From assembly GCF_050948175.1 (NCBI RefSeq), contig NW_027490389.1:333856-397855 (forward strand): a stretch of 64,000 nt of DNA, read 5' to 3'. The position numbers and the translations under genes are program-made. Numbering within the stretch: position 1 is the stretch's first letter; each line of letters opens with the position of its first letter. Shown here piece by piece: positions 1-14,000 of the stretch. The stretch comes from Xylocopa sonorina (Eukaryota > Arthropoda > Insecta > Hymenoptera > Apidae). The notes below the pieces were generated by a model, which did not search any database, had not been told where the DNA came from, and saw nothing but the letters and a program-made list of their open reading frames with translations.

Positions 1-1026
1 CAAAAGAATCATTTTCATCATATTTTGCTTTTTTATTTTCGCAAAGGGAAAAACGCATCGCAAGCTCATAAAAAGTTTTGTGCTGTTTATGGTGACGAAG
101 CCTTAAAAGAACGGCAGTGTCAAAATTGCTTTGCCAAATTTCGTTCTGGTAATTTTCACTCATAGATGAAAAACGATCTGGTCGGCCAGTTGAAGTTGAT
201 GACGCCCTAATCAAAGCAATAATCAATTCGGATCGTCACAGTACAACACGTGAGATTGCAGAGAAGCTTCATGTATCACATACATGCATTGAAAATCACT
301 TAGAACAACATGGCGATGTTCAAAAACTTGATACATGGGTTCCTCACGAACTGAAAGAAACGCATTTAACGCAATGCTTTAACGGCTACGATTTGCTAAA
401 GAAACGTAATGAAAATGATCCATTTCTAAAACGACTGATAACTGGCGATGAAAAGTGGGTTGTTTGCAACAATATCAAGCGAAAAAGATCATGGAGCAGG
501 CCAGGTGAACCAACTCAAACAACATCAAATGCTGATATTCACCAAAAGAAGGTTTTGTCATCCGTTTGGTGGGATTTCAGAGGAATTGTCTACAATATTT
601 TGTACTCTTACCGCCCAATCTAACAATCAATTCTGATGTCTACATTGAACAACAAATGAAATTAAACAATGCAATTGAAGAAAATCCGCCAGAATTGACA
701 AATCGAAAAAGTGTTGTATTCCATCATGACAGTGGAAGGTCACAAACATTTTGGTCACTCGGCAAAAATTATTGGAGCTTGGTTGGGATGTTTTGCCACA
801 TCCACCATATAGTCCTGATCTTGCACCACCTGATTCCATTTTGTTTCGATTTTTACAAAACTCCTTGAATGATAAAAAATTCAATAAAGATGATGATGTT
901 GCCAAATCGTACCTGATTCAGTTTTTTGCTAATAAAAACCAGAAGTTTTATGAACGCGGGATTATGATGCTGCCTGAAAGATGGCAAAAGATCACTGATC
1001 AAAATGGGCAATACATTACAGAATAA
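1..1026 (+). pseudogene. mariner transposase, frameshifted, 5' end off window
   Basis: This is the remains of a D,D34D transposase, which normally cuts and joins mariner ends at TA dinucleotides. Three reading frames must be combined to follow it. Frame one carries the GDEKW motif with the first catalytic Asp at 447-449. A second frame carries HHDSGR with the second Asp at 728-730. A third frame carries YSPDLAPPD with the third Asp at 832-834, then runs to a stop at 1024-1026. The two internal frameshifts are shared with the copy at 45709-46994. Copy 1 has an extra one-base loss in a T run near 150-156, giving an early stop that the other copy lacks. No functional protein can be made. The second motif reads HHDSGR where most mariners have HHDNAR. 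Confidence 0.92.
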
Positions 1027-1069
1027 AGTTATTTAGTTCCATGAAAAACTGTCTTTGATTTAAAAAAAA

Positions 1070-1099
1070 AAATCCGCAATTACTTAGTTGACAACCCAA
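1070..1099 (-). repeat. mariner right terminal inverted repeat, copy 1
   Basis: These 30 bp match the right end of the copy at 46965-46994 and contain the conserved core CCGCAATTACTT. TA follows directly at 1100-1101. Confidence 0.9.
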
Positions 1100-1101
1100 T
1101 A

Positions 1102-2652
1102 TCTTATCACGAAACATACAAATCAGATACGATACCGCGTTTTAAGAAGCACTAGAACTCTATTTCTTCGATACGTCGACATCTGCAAACGCTATTTCCT
1201 AGTAAGGAAGTGTCGCATTTACATTCATATGAAGTGAATACGCGGTATACAAGACACTTGGAATGAATATTATATCTTATCATGAAACACAGAAGTGAGA
1301 TGCGATATCGCGTTTTAAGAAGCATTAGAACTCTATTGCTACGATACGTAGACATCTGCGAACGCTATTTCCTAGCATGGAAGTGTCACATTTACATTCT
1401 TTTGAACTGAATACGAGATATACATGACACTTCGCAATGAATATCATATCTTATCATGAAATATAGGTATCAGGTGCTATATCGCGTTTTGAGAAGCATT
1501 AGAACTCTATTGCTAATATACGTAGACATCTGCAAACTCTATTTCCTAGGTAGCAAATGTCGCATTTACATTCCATTGAAGTGAACACGAGGTATACATG
1601 ACACTTCGCAATGAATATTATATCTTATCATGAAACATAGAAATGAGAAGCGACATCTCGTTTTAAGATGCATTAGAACTCTATTGCTACGATACGTAGA
1701 CATCTGGAAACGCTATTTCCTAGCATGGCAGAGTCGCATTTACATTCCTGTGATGTGAATACGAGATATACATGACACTTCGCTATGAATATTATATCTT
1801 ATCATGGAACATAGAAGTGAGATGTGATATCGCGTTTTAAGAAGCATTAGAACTCTAATGCTACTATACGTAGACATCTGCAAACGCTACTTCCAAGCAA
1901 GGGTGTGTCGCATTTAGATTCTTAAGAAGAGAATACGAGGTATACATGACACTTCGCAATGAATATTATATCTTATCATGAAGCATGGAAATGAGATGCG
2001 ATATCGCGATTTAAAAAGCATTAGAACTCCATTGCTACGATACGTAGACATCTGCAAACTCCATTTAATAGCAAGGGAGTATCGCATTTACATTCTTTTG
2101 AAGAGAATACGAGGTATACATGACACTTCACAATGGATATTATATCTTAACTTAAAACATAGAAATGAGAAGCGAAATCGCGATTTAAGAAGCATTAGAA
2201 TTCTATTGCTTCGATACGGAGACATCAGCAAACGCTACTTGTTAGCAAGGAAGTTTCGCATTTACAATCGTTTGGAGTGAATACGTGCTATACATAACAC
2301 TACACACAGATATATTATTCATTGTAATATATCTTATCATGAAACATGGGAATGAGGTGCTATATCGCGTTTTGAGAAGCAGTAGAACTCTATTGCTAAT
2401 ATACATAGACACCTGCAACCTCTATTTCCTAGCAAGGAAATGTCGTACTTACATTCTTTTGAACTGAATACGAGGTATACATGACACTTCGCAATGAATA
2501 TTATATCTTATTATAAAACATAGAAATGAGATACGATATGGCGTTTCAAGAAGCATTAGAGCTCTATTTCTTCGATACGTAGATATCTGCTAACCTTATT
2601 TCCTAGGAAGGTAGTGTCGCATTTACATTCTTTTGAGGTGAATACGAGGTAT
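1102..2652 (+). repeat. 174-bp satellite array, forward orientation (block A)
   Basis: About nine head-to-tail monomers lie between mariner copy 1 and the GC-rich spacer. Each has the GCGATATCGC palindrome, the CTACGATACGTAG hairpin and the GAAGTGTC/GACACTTC arm pair, with many point differences. The block stops at the GAGGTAT of the last monomer, exactly where the spacer begins. Monomers near 1920-2060 and 2568-2652 match those left of spacer copy 2 (55842-56035). Here they are separated by about three extra monomers. Confidence 0.95.
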
Positions 2653-3400
2653 CACGTCCGGTGAAACTATTTTCCGTTGCTCCGGAGGCTTTACGACACG
2701 AGCCTATTTTTCGGAAATAGAAATACGATGCCTGAACCTCACATTGAGGTGGCTAACGATCTAGAACTAGAGGTTTCGACCCCTCGGTAGGAGATCTCGA
2801 GTCAGAGTGTGTGCTCTGGAGACGCGTCTCTGACCTCCTCGGTTCGCGGGACGCTACGGTCGCGAACGCTCGTGGTAGGGAGATCGCGGTCCCGCGAGTG
2901 GGGGACTCGCGTCTCGAGGCGGAGAGCGCCCGGTCCAGCGATTGGGGACCCGCGGTTCGTGGTGGGGCTAGCAGCGCATGCCGCATGCCGGACGAATCTT
3001 ACTTAGTGTAACTTAGATCTAGGAATTCTTATATATGCGTCATGATATGGTATGTATGTCCTAGCTTAGAAGTAATATATAGGTTCTAGCAGATACTGTT
3101 CCCCGAATTGGAAAAGACCCCATTCAGGTGATGGGCTGCGGCTACGTCTTCCTGCTGGACGGAATCCTCGGTGCGAGGGAGATAGGGCTGCCCGTCCTTG
3201 GTGCGGGAGTGACAGGTATACTCGGTGGTGCGAGTGAGGCAGCGGAACTCGGTGTGAGTGAGCGCGTGCAGGTATGCGCGTGCGAACACTTACAGTTGCT
3301 GGTTCTGCAGGCGAGTTTGTCTGGTTGCATGCGTCCAGGGGTTGATGCTGGGGGGTGCGAGAAGGTTGATGGGTGGCAGGCGGTACGCCTGACGTCACAA
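2653..3400. repeat. GC-rich spacer at satellite strand switch, copy 1
   Basis: This 748-bp segment is clearly GC-rich against the AT-rich satellite and unrelated to it. Satellite on its left is forward and on its right is reverse, so the spacer marks an inversion point. A closely similar copy (56036-56789) sits in the same arrangement. It holds a hairpin with 7-bp arms CGCGAGT/ACTCGCG at 2893-2911 and a short AT-rich stretch near 3010-3080. Its ends resemble an imperfect inverted repeat (ACGTCCGGTG at the left; ACGTCAGGCG on the opposite strand at the right). Open frames inside are short and overlap on both strands with no recognisable domain. It could be a mobile-element fragment or a unique locus captured at a rearrangement. 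Confidence 0.85.
2893..2911. other. hairpin in spacer copy 1
   Basis: Perfect 7-bp inverted arms CGCGAGT and ACTCGCG surround a loop of five G. The counterpart at 56274-56293 keeps both arms and has six G in the loop. Confidence 0.7.
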
Positions 3401-6400
3401 AATGCGACACTTCCTCTCTAGGAAATTCAGTTCCCAATATATCTCTGTATCGAAGCTATAGAGTTCTAATTCTCCTTAAAACGCGATATCGCACCTCATT
3501 TCTATGTTTCATGATTAGATATAATATTCATTGTGCAGTGTTATGTGCACCTCGTATTCAATTCAAAAGAATGTAAATGCGACACTTCCATGCTAGGAAA
3601 TAGCGTTTCCAGAAGTCTACGTATCGAAGCAATAGAGTTCTAGTGCTTCTTAAAACGCAATATCGCATATCATTTCTATGTCTCATGATAAGATATAATA
3701 TTCATTGCGAAGTGTCATGTGTACCTCGTATTCACTTCAAAAGAATGTAAATGCGAATCTTCCCTGCTCGGAAATAGCGTTTGCAGATGTCCACGTATCG
3801 TAGCAGTAGAGTTCTAATGCTTCTCAAAACGCAATATCGCATCCCATTTCTATGCTTCATGATAATATGTAATATCCATTGCGAAGTGTCATGTATACCT
3901 CGTATTCACTCCAAACGAATGTAAATGCGACACTTCCTTGCTAGGAAATAGAGTATTCAGATGTCTACGTATCGTAGCAGTAGAGTTCTAATGCTACTTA
4001 AATCGTGATATCGCATCTCATTTCTATGTTTCGTGATAAGATATAATATTCATTGCGAAGTGTCATGTATATCTCGTATTCACTTCAAGAGAATGTAAAT
4101 GTGACTACTTCTTGCTAGGACGTAGCGTTTGCAGATGTCTACGTATCGAAGCAATAGGGATCTAATGCTTCTTAAATCGCCACATCGCTTCTCATTCCTA
4201 TGTTTCATGATAATATATAATATTCACTGCGAAGTGTCATGTATACCTCGCATACATTTCAAATGAATGTAAATGCGACACTTCCTTGCTAGGAAATAGC
4301 GCTTGCAGATGTCTACGTATCGAAGCAATAGGGTTCTAATGCTTCTTAAATAGCTATGTCGCATCTCATTTCTATGTTTCATGATAATATATAATATTCA
4401 TTGTGGAGTGTTATGTATACCTCGTATTCACTTCAAAAGAATGTAAATGCGACACTTCCTTGCTTGGAAATAGCGTTTGCAGATGTCTACGTATCGAAGC
4501 AATAGAGTTCTAATGCTTCTTAAATCGTCATATCGCATCTCATTTCTACGTTTCATGATAATATATAATATTCATTGTGGTGTGTTATGTATACATCGTA
4601 TTCACTTCAAAAGAATGTAAATGCGACACTTCCTTCCAAGAAATAGCGTTTGCAGATGTCTACGTATCCAAGCAATAGAGTTTCAATGCTTCTTAAATCG
4701 CGATATCGTAACTCATTTCCTATGTTTCATGTTAAGATATAATATTCAATGTGCAGTGTTATGTATATCTCGTCTACACTTGAAATGAATGTAAGTGCGA
4801 CACCTCCTTGCTAGGAAATAGCGTTTGCAGATGTCTACGTATCGAAGCAATAGAGTTCTAATGCTTCTTAAATCGCCATATTGCATCTCATTTCTATGTT
4901 TCATGATAAGATATAATATTCATTGTGCAGTGTTATGTATATCTCGTCTATACTTCAAATGGATGTAAATGCGACACTTCCTTGCTAGGAAATAGCGTTT
5001 GCAGATGTCTACGTATCGTGGCATTAGATTTCTAATGCTTCTCAAAACGCGATATCACTACTCATTACTATGTTTCATGATAATATATAATATTCATTGT
5101 GGTGTGTTATGTATACCTCGTATTCACTTCAAGAGAATGTAATTGCGACACTTCCTTGCTAGGAAATAGCGTTTGCAGATGTCTGATAATATATAATATT
5201 CATTGCGAAGTGTCATGTGTACCTCCCATACAATTCAACTGAATGTAAATGCGACACTTCCCTGCTAGGAAATAGCGTTTGCAGATGTCTACGTATCGAA
5301 GCAATAGAGTTCTAATGCTTCTTAAATCGTCATTTCGCATCTCATATCTACGTTTCCTGATAAGATATAATATTCACTGTGCAGAGTTATGTATATCTCG
5401 TCTATACTTCAAATGGATGTAAATGCTACACTTCCTTGCTAGGAAATAGCGTTTGCAGATGTCTACATATCGAAGCAATGGATTTCTAAAGCTTGCTATT
5501 ACGCGATATCGCATCTCATACCTATGTTTCATGATAATATATAATATTCATTGCGAAGTGTCATGTATACCTCGCATACACTTCAAATGAATGTGAATGC
5601 GACAGTTCCTTGCTAGGAAATAGTGTTTGCAGATATCTACGTATCGATGCAGAAGTGTTCTAAAGCTTCTTAAATCGCGATATCGCATCTCATTTCTATG
5701 TTTCAAGATAAGCTATAATATTCATTGTGCAGTGTTATGTATACCTCGTATTCACTTCAAAAGAATGTAAATGCGACACTTCCTTGCTTGGAAATAGCGT
5801 TTGCAGATGTCTACGTATCGAAGCAATAGAGTACTAAAGCTTGCTAATTCGCGATATCGCATCTCATTTCTATATTTCATGATAAGATATAATATCCATT
5901 GTGCAGTGTTGTGTATATCTCGTCTATACTTCAAATGGATGTAAATGCGACACTTTCTTGCTAGGAAATAGCGTTTGCAGATGTCTACGTATCGAACCAA
6001 TAGATTTCTAATGCTTCTTAAATGGCCATATCGCATCTCACTTCTATGCTTCATGATAAGATATTATATTCATTGTGCAGTGTTATGTATACCTCGTATT
6101 CACTTCAACAGAATGTAAATGTGACACTTCCTTGCTACGAAATAGCGCTTGCAGATATCTACGTTTCGACGCAATAGAATTCTAATGCTTCTTAAATCGC
6201 GATATCGCATCTCGTTTCTATGTTTCATGATAAGATATAATATTCATTGTGCAGTGTTATGTATACCTCGTGTTCACTTCAAAAGAATGTAAACGCGACA
6301 CTTCCTTGCTTGGAAATAGCGTTTGCAGATGTCTACGTGTCGAAGCAATAGATTTCTAATGCTTCTTAAATCTCCATATGGCATCTCATTTCTATGTTTC

Positions 6401-6864
6401 ATGGTAAGATATAATGTTCATTGTGGAGTGTTATGTAAACCTCGTAATCACATCAAAAGTATGTAAACGCGACACTTCGTTCCTAGGAAATAGCGTTTGC
6501 AGATGTCTACGTATCGTACCATTAGTGTTCTAATGCTTCTCAAATCGCGATATTGCTACGCATTACCATGTTTCATGGAAATATATTGTATTCATTGCGA
6601 AGTGTCATGTATACCTCGCATACACTTCAAATGGATGTGAATGCGACAGTTCCCTGCTAGGAAATAGTGTTTGCAGATATCTACGTATCGACGCAATAGG
6701 GTTCTAATGCTTCTTAAATCGCGATATCGCATCTCATTTCTATGTTTCATGACAAGATATAATATTCCTTGTGCAGTGTTATGAATACCTCGTATTCACT
6801 TCAAAAGAATGTAAATGCGACACTTCCTTGCTAGGAAGTAGCGTTTGCAGATATCTACGTATCG

Positions 6865-7785
6865 AAGCAATAGGGATCTAATGCTTCTTAAATCGCCATA
6901 TCGCATCTCATTTCTATGTTTCATGACAATATATAATATTCACTGCGAAATGTCATGTATACCTCGCATACACTTCAAATGAATGTAAATGCGACACTTC
7001 CTTGCTAGGAAATAGCGTTTACAGATATCTACGTATCGTAGCAAGAGAGTTCTAATGCTTCACAAAGCGCGAGGCCGCATTTCATTTCTGTGTTTGATGA
7101 TAATATATAATATACATTGTGGAGTGTCATGTATACCTCGCATACAATTAAAATGAATGTAAATGCGACACTTCCTTGCTCGGAAATGGCGTTTGCAGGT
7201 GTCTACGTTTCGTAGCAATAGAGTTCTAGCGCTTCTCAAAACGCGATATCGCTACTCATTACCATGTTTCATGATAATATATAATATTCATTTTGGAGTG
7301 TTATGTATACCTCGTATTCACTTCAAAAGAATGTAAATGCGACACTTCCTTACTAGGAAATAGCGTTTGCAGATGTCTACGTATCGAAGCAATAGGGATC
7401 TAATGCTTCTTAAATCCCCATATCGCTTCTCATTTCTATGTTTCATGACAATATATAATATTCACTGCGATATGTCATGTATACCTCGCAAACACTTCAA
7501 ATGAATGTAATGCGACACTTCCTTGCTAGGAAATAGCGTTTACAGATATCTACGTATCGTAGCGAGAGAGTTCTAATGCTTCACAAAACGCGAGGCCGCA
7601 TTTCATTTCTCTGTTTGATGATAATATATAATATTCATTGTGGAGTGTCATGTATACATCGCATACAATTAAAATGAATGTAAATGCGACACTTCCTTGC
7701 TCGGAAATGGCGTTTGCAGGTGTCTACGTTTCGTAGCAATAGAGTTCTAACGCTTCTCAAAACGCGATATCGCTACACATTACCA
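6865..7785 (-). repeat. three-monomer higher-order repeat, two copies
   Basis: Segments of about 400 bp starting near 6865 and 7386 share unusual variants, including a monomer with GCGAGGCCGCATTTC in place of the GCGATATCGC palindrome and the TTGCTCGGAAATGG variant at 7175 and 7696. The offset is 521 bp, three monomers less one base. Confidence 0.8.
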
Positions 7786-7849
7786 TGTTGCATGATAATA
7801 TATAATATTCATTTTGGAGTGTTATGTATACCTCGTATTCACTTCAAAA

Positions 7850-8340
7850 GAATGTAAATGCGACACTTCCTTGCTTTGAAATAGCGTTTGCAGATGTCTG
7901 CGTATCGAAACAATAGGGTTCTAATGCTTCTTAAATCGCCATATTACATCTCTTTTCTATGCTTCATGATAAGATATAGTATTCATTGTGGAGTGCAATT
8001 TATACCTCGTGTTCACATCAAAAGAATGTAAATGCGACACTTCCTTGCTTTGAAATAGCGTTTGCAGATGTCTGCGTATCGAAACAATAGGGTTCTAATG
8101 CTTCTTAAATCGCCATATTACATCTCTTTTCTATGCTTCATGATAAGATATAGTATTCATTGTGGAGTGCAATTTATACCTCGTGTTCACTTCAAAAGAA
8201 TGTAAATGCGACACTTCCTTGCTTTGAAATAGCGTTTGCAGATGTCTGCGTATCGAAACAATAGAGTTCTAGTGCTTCTTAAATCGCCATATTACATATC
8301 ATTTCTATGCTCCATGATAAGATATAGTATTCATTGTGGA
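7850..8340 (-). repeat. three nearly identical successive monomers
   Basis: The rare variants TTGCTTTGAAATAGCG and CGTATCGAAACAATAG recur at an exact 174-bp spacing (7871, 8045, 8219), and almost all other bases agree. This is single-monomer amplification, more recent than the surrounding higher-order repeats. Confidence 0.8.
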
Positions 8341-10379
8341 GTGGAATCTATACCTCGTATTCACTTCAAAAGAATATAAACGCTACACTTCCTTGCCAGG
8401 AAATAGCGTTTGCTGATGTCTACGTATCGTAGCACTAGAGTTCTAATGCTTGTCAAAACGCGATATCGCTACTCATTACTATGTTTCATGATAATATATA
8501 ATATTCATTGTGCAGTGTAATGTATACCTCGTATTTACTTCAAAAAAATGTAAATGCGACACTTCCTTGCTAGGAAATAGCACTTGAAGATGTCTACGTA
8601 TCGAACCAATAGATTTCTAATGCATCTTAAATCGCCATATCGCATCTCATTTCTATGTTTCATGATAAGATATAATATTCATTGTGCAGTGCTATGTATA
8701 TCTCGTCTATACTTCAAATGAATGTAAATGCGACACTTCCTTGCTAGGAAATAGCGTTTGCAGATGCCTACGTATCGTAGAATTGGAGTTCCAATGCCTC
8801 TCAAAACGCGATATCGCCTCTTATTTCTATGTATCATGATATTATATAATATTCATTGCGAAGTGTCATGTAAACCTCGCATACACTTAATATGAATGTA
8901 AATGCGACACTTCCGTCCTAGGAAATAGCGTTTGCAGATGTCTAGGTATCGAAGAAATAGACATCTAATGCTTCATAGATCGCCATATCGCATCTCATTT
9001 CTATGTTTCATGATAAGATATAATATTCATTGTGCAGTGTTATGTATACCTCGTATTCACCTCAAAAGAATGTAATTGCGACACGTCCTTGCTAGGAAAT
9101 AGCGTTTGCAGATGTCTAGGTATCGAAGAAATAGACATCTAATGCTTCATAGATCGCCATATCGCATCTCATTTCTATTTTTCATGATAAGACATAACAC
9201 ACATTGCGAAGCCTTATGTGTACCTCGACTACACGTCAAATGAATGTAAATGCCACACTTTCTGGTAAGGAAATGGGCTTCCATATGTCTACGTATCGAA
9301 GCGATAGAATTCTAATGCTTCTTTAAACGCGATATCGCATCGCAGTTTGTTGTATCATGATAAGATACATTATTCATCGCGAAGTGCTATGTATACCTCG
9401 TCTACACTTCAAAGGAATATAAATGCCACACTTCCTCGCTAGAGAATGCATTTCGAGGTGACTACGTATCGAAGCAATAGAGTTCTAATGCTTCTTAACG
9501 CGCGATATCGCATCTCAATTCTATGTTTCATGATAAGATATAATATTCATTGCGAGGAGTTATGTATGCCTCGTCGACACTTCAAAAGAATGTAAATGCG
9601 ACACTTCCTTGCTAAGAAATAGCGTTCCCAGATGTCTACGTATCGAAGCAATAGAGTTCTAATGCTTTTTAAATCGTCATATCGCAATTTATTTCAATGT
9701 TTCATGATAAGATATAATATTCATTGCGTAGTGTCATGTATACCTCGTATTCACTTCAAATGATTGCAAATGCGACACTTCCATGCTGGGATATAGCGTT
9801 TGCGGATGTCTACGTATCGTAGCAATAGAGTTCTAATGCTTCTTATAACGGGATATCGCAACTCTTTTCTATGTGTCATGATAGGATATAGTATTCATTG
9901 TGGATTGTTATGTATACCTCGTATTCACTTCGAAAGAATGTAAATGCGACACTTCCTTGCTATTAAATAGCGTTTGCAGATGTCTACATATCGAAGCAAT
10001 AGGTTTCTAATGCTTCTTAAAACGCGATATCGCATCTCATATCTATGTTTCACGATAATATATAATATTCATTGCGAAGTGTCATGTATACCTCGCATAC
10101 ACTTCAAATGAATGTGAATTAGACAGTTCCATGCTAGGAAATAGTGTTTGCAGATATCTACGTATGGAAGCAATAGAGTTCTAAGGCTTCTTAAATCGCG
10201 ATATCGCATCTCATTTCTATGTTTCATGATAAGATATAATGTTCATTGTGCAGTGTTATGAATACCTCGCATACACTTCAAATGAATGTAAATGCGACAC
10301 TTCCTTGCTAGGAAATAGCTTTTGCAGATGTCTACGTATCGAAGCAATAGAGTTCTAATGCTTCTTAAATCGCGATATC

Positions 10380-11000
10380 GCATCTCCTATCTATGTTTCA
10401 TGGTAAGATATAATATTCATTGTGCAGTGTTATGTATACCTCGTATTCACCTCAAAAGAATGTATATGCCTTGACACTTCCTTGCTAGGAAATAGCGTTT
10501 GCAGATGTCTACGTAACGAAGCAATAGATTTCTAATGCTTCTTAAATCGTCATATCGCATCTCATATCTACGTTTCATGATAAGATATAATATTCACTGC
10601 GAAGTGCTATGTATACCTCGTATTCCTTTCAAAAGAATGTAAATGCGACAGTTCCTTGTTAGGATGTAGCGTTTGCCGATGTCTACGTCTCGAAGCAATA
10701 GTGTTCTAATGCTTCTTAAATCGCCATATCGCATCTCATTTCTATGTTTCATGATAAGATATAATATTCATTGTGCAGTGTTATGTATACCTCGTATTCA
10801 CCTCAAAAGAATGTATATGCCTTGACACTTCCTTGCTAGAAAATAGCGTTTGCAGATGTCTACGTATCGAAGCAATAGAGTTCTAATGCTTCTTAAATCG
10901 TCATATCGCACCTCATATCTACGTTTCTTGATAAGATATAATATTCATTGCGAAGTGCTATGTATACCTCGTATTCCTTTCAAAAGAATGTAAATGCGAC
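10380..11000 (-). repeat. two-monomer higher-order repeat, two copies
   Basis: A monomer with the shared variant ATGCCTTGACACTTCC appears at 10466 and again at 10817. Matching neighbour monomers ending GTATTCCTTTCAAAAG follow each. The offset is 351 bp, two monomers plus three bases. Confidence 0.75.
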
Positions 11001-14000
11001 ACTTCCTTGCTTGGAAATGGCGTTTGCAGATGTCTACGTATCGAAGCAATAGGGATCTAATGCACCTTAAACCGCCATATCGCTTCTCATTTCTATGTTT
11101 CATGATAAAATATAATATTCATTGCGATGTGTCATGTATACCTCGTATTCCTTTCAAAAGAATGTAAATGCGACACTTCCTTGATAGGAAATAGCGTCTG
11201 CAGGTGTCTCCGTATCGAAGAAATAGTGTTCTAATGCTTCTTAAATCGCGATATCGCATCTCATTTCTATGTTTCGTGATAAGATATAGTATTCATTGCT
11301 ATGTGTCATGTATACCTCGTATTCCTTTCAAAAAAATGTAAATGCGACACTTCCTTGATAGGAAGTAGCGTTTGCAGATGTCTACGTATCGAAGCAATAG
11401 AGTTCTAATGCTTCTTAAATCGCAATATCGCATGTTATTTCTATGTTTCATGATAAGATATAATATTTAATCTGCAGTGATATGTACTCCTCGTATTCAC
11501 TTCAAAAGAATGTAAATGCTACTATTGCTTGCTAGGAAATAGCGTTTGCAGATGTCTACGTATCGTAGCAATAGAGTTCTAATGCTTCTTAAAACGCGAT
11601 ATCGCATCTCACTTCTATGTTTCATGATAAGATACATTATTCTTTGCGAAGTGTCATGTGTACCTCGTATTCACTTCAAGAGAATGTAACTGCGACACTT
11701 CCATACTAGGAAATAGCGTTTGCAGACGTCTCCGCATCGAGGCCATAGAGTTCTAATGCTTCCTAAAACGCGATATCGCACCTCACTTCTATGTTTCATG
11801 ATAAGATATAATGTTCATTGCGAAGTGTCATGCATACCTCGTATTCACTTCAAAAGAATGTAAATGCGACTACTCCTTGCTAGGAAATAGCGTTTGCAGA
11901 TGCCTACGCATCGTAGCAATAGAGTTGTAGAGCTTCTCAAAACGCGATAATTGCATCCCATTTCTATGCTTCATGATAAGATATAATATTCATTGCGAAG
12001 TGTCATGTATACCTCATATTCACTCCAAACGAATGTAAATGCGACACTTCCTAGCTAGGAAATAGCGTATTCAGATGTCTACGTATCGTGGCAATAGAGT
12101 TCTAATGCTACATAAATCGCGATTTCGCATCTCATTTCTATGTTTCGAGATAAGATATAATATTCATTGAGAAATATCATGTATACCTCGTATTCACTTC
12201 AAAAGAATGCAAATGCGACTATTGCTTGCTAGGAAATAGCGTTTGCAGATGTCTACGTACCGTAGCAATAGAGTTCTAATGCTACTTAAATCGCGATATC
12301 GCATCTCATTTATATGTTTCGTGATAAGATATAATATTCATTGCGAAGTGTCATGTACACCTCGTATTCACTTCAAAAGAATGTAAATGCGACTAATGCT
12401 TGCTAGGAAATAACGTTTGAAGATGTCTACGTATCGTAGCAATAGCGTTCTAATGCTACTTAAATCGCGATATCGCATCTCATTTATATGTTTCGTGATA
12501 AGATATAATAATCATTGCGAAGTGTCGTGTATACCCCGTATTCACTTCAAAAGAATGTAAGTGCGATACTTCCATGCTAGGAAATAGCGTTTGCAGATGT
12601 CTACGTATCGTAGCGGTAGAGTTCTAATGCTACTTAAATCGCGATATCGCCTCTCATTCCTATGTTTCGTGATACGATATAATATTAATTGCGAAGTGTC
12701 ATGTACACCTCGCATTCACTTCAAAGGAATGTAAATGCGACACTTCCATGCTAGGAAATAGCGTCTGCAGATGTCTACGCGTCGAGGCAATAGAGTTCTA
12801 ATGCTTCTTAAAACGCGATATCGCATCTCACTTCTATGTTTCATGATAAGATATAATATTCATTGCAAAGTGTCATGTATACCTCGTATTCGCTTCAAAA
12901 GAATGTAAATCCGACTATTCCTTGCTAGGATATAGCGTTTGCAGATTTCTCCGCATCGAGGCAATAGTGTTCTAATGCTTCTTAAAACGCGATATCGCAT
13001 CTCACTTTTATGTTTCATGATGAGATACAATATTCATTGCGAAGTATCATGTATACCTCATATTCACTTCAAAAGAATGTAAATGCGACACTTCCATGCT
13101 AGGAAATAGCGTCTGCAGATGTCTACGCGTCGAGGCAATAGAGTTCTAATGCTTCTTAGAACGCGATATCGCATCTCACTTCTAGGTTTCATGATAAGAT
13201 ATAGTATTCATTGCGAAGTGTTATGTATACCTCGTCTACACTTCAAAATAATGTAAATGTCACACTTCCCTGCTAGGAGATGCGTTTCCAGATCTCTACC
13301 TATCGAAGCAATGGAGTTCTAATGCTTCTTGAAACGCGATATGGTATCTCAGTTCTATGTTGCATGATAAGATGTAATATTTATTGCGAAGTGTTATGTA
13401 TACCTCGTATACACTTCAAATAAATTTAAATGCCACACTTCCTTTCTAGGGAATAGCGTACCCAGATTTCTACGTATCGAAGATATAGGGTTGTAATGCT
13501 TCTTAAAACGCGACATCGCCTCTCAATTCTATGTATCACGATAAGATATAATATTCATTGCGAACTGTTACGTACACCTCGAGTACACTTCAAAAGAATG
13601 TAAATGCCACACTTCCTTGCCAGGAAATGCGTTTCCAGATGTCTACGTTTCGAAGCAGTGGAGTTCCAATGCTTATTCAAGCGCGATATCGCATCTCATT
13701 TGTATGTTTCATGATAAGATATAATATTCATAGCGAAGCGTTATGTATACCTCGTCTACAATTCAAAAGAATGTAAATGCCACTCTTACTTGCTAGGAAA
13801 TAGCGTTTCCAGATTGCTACGTATCGAAGCAATACAGTTCTAATGCTCCTTTAATCGCGATATCGCATCTCAATTCTATGTTGCATGATAAGTTATAATA
13901 TTCACAGCGAAGTGTTATGTATAAGACGTATACACTTCAAATGAATATAAATGCCACACTTCCTTGCTAGGGAATAGCGTTTCCAGATTTCTGCGTATAG

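Larger units (their letters stand above)
1..1099 (+). mobile_element. mariner transposon, copy 1 (left end outside window)
   Basis: This is the right-hand 1.1 kb of a Tc1/mariner element, nearly identical to the complete copy at 45709-46994. Position 1 corresponds to about 45897 of that copy, so the left inverted repeat lies off the window. The right end finishes with a 30-bp terminal inverted repeat at 1070-1099, followed by the TA target duplication at 1100-1101, after which the satellite monomer resumes. The roughly 100 bp of satellite on the right (1102 to about 1200) carries the same private variants as the flank of copy 2, so the two copies descend from one insertion. The coding region is broken (see the pseudogene entry). 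Confidence 0.93.

Noticed and set aside
2753..3437. Overlapping frames of 60-120 codons in the GC-rich spacer, and the counterparts at 56017-56799
   Set aside because: Stops are rare in GC-rich DNA. The frames overlap on both strands, break differently in the two copies and show no domain.
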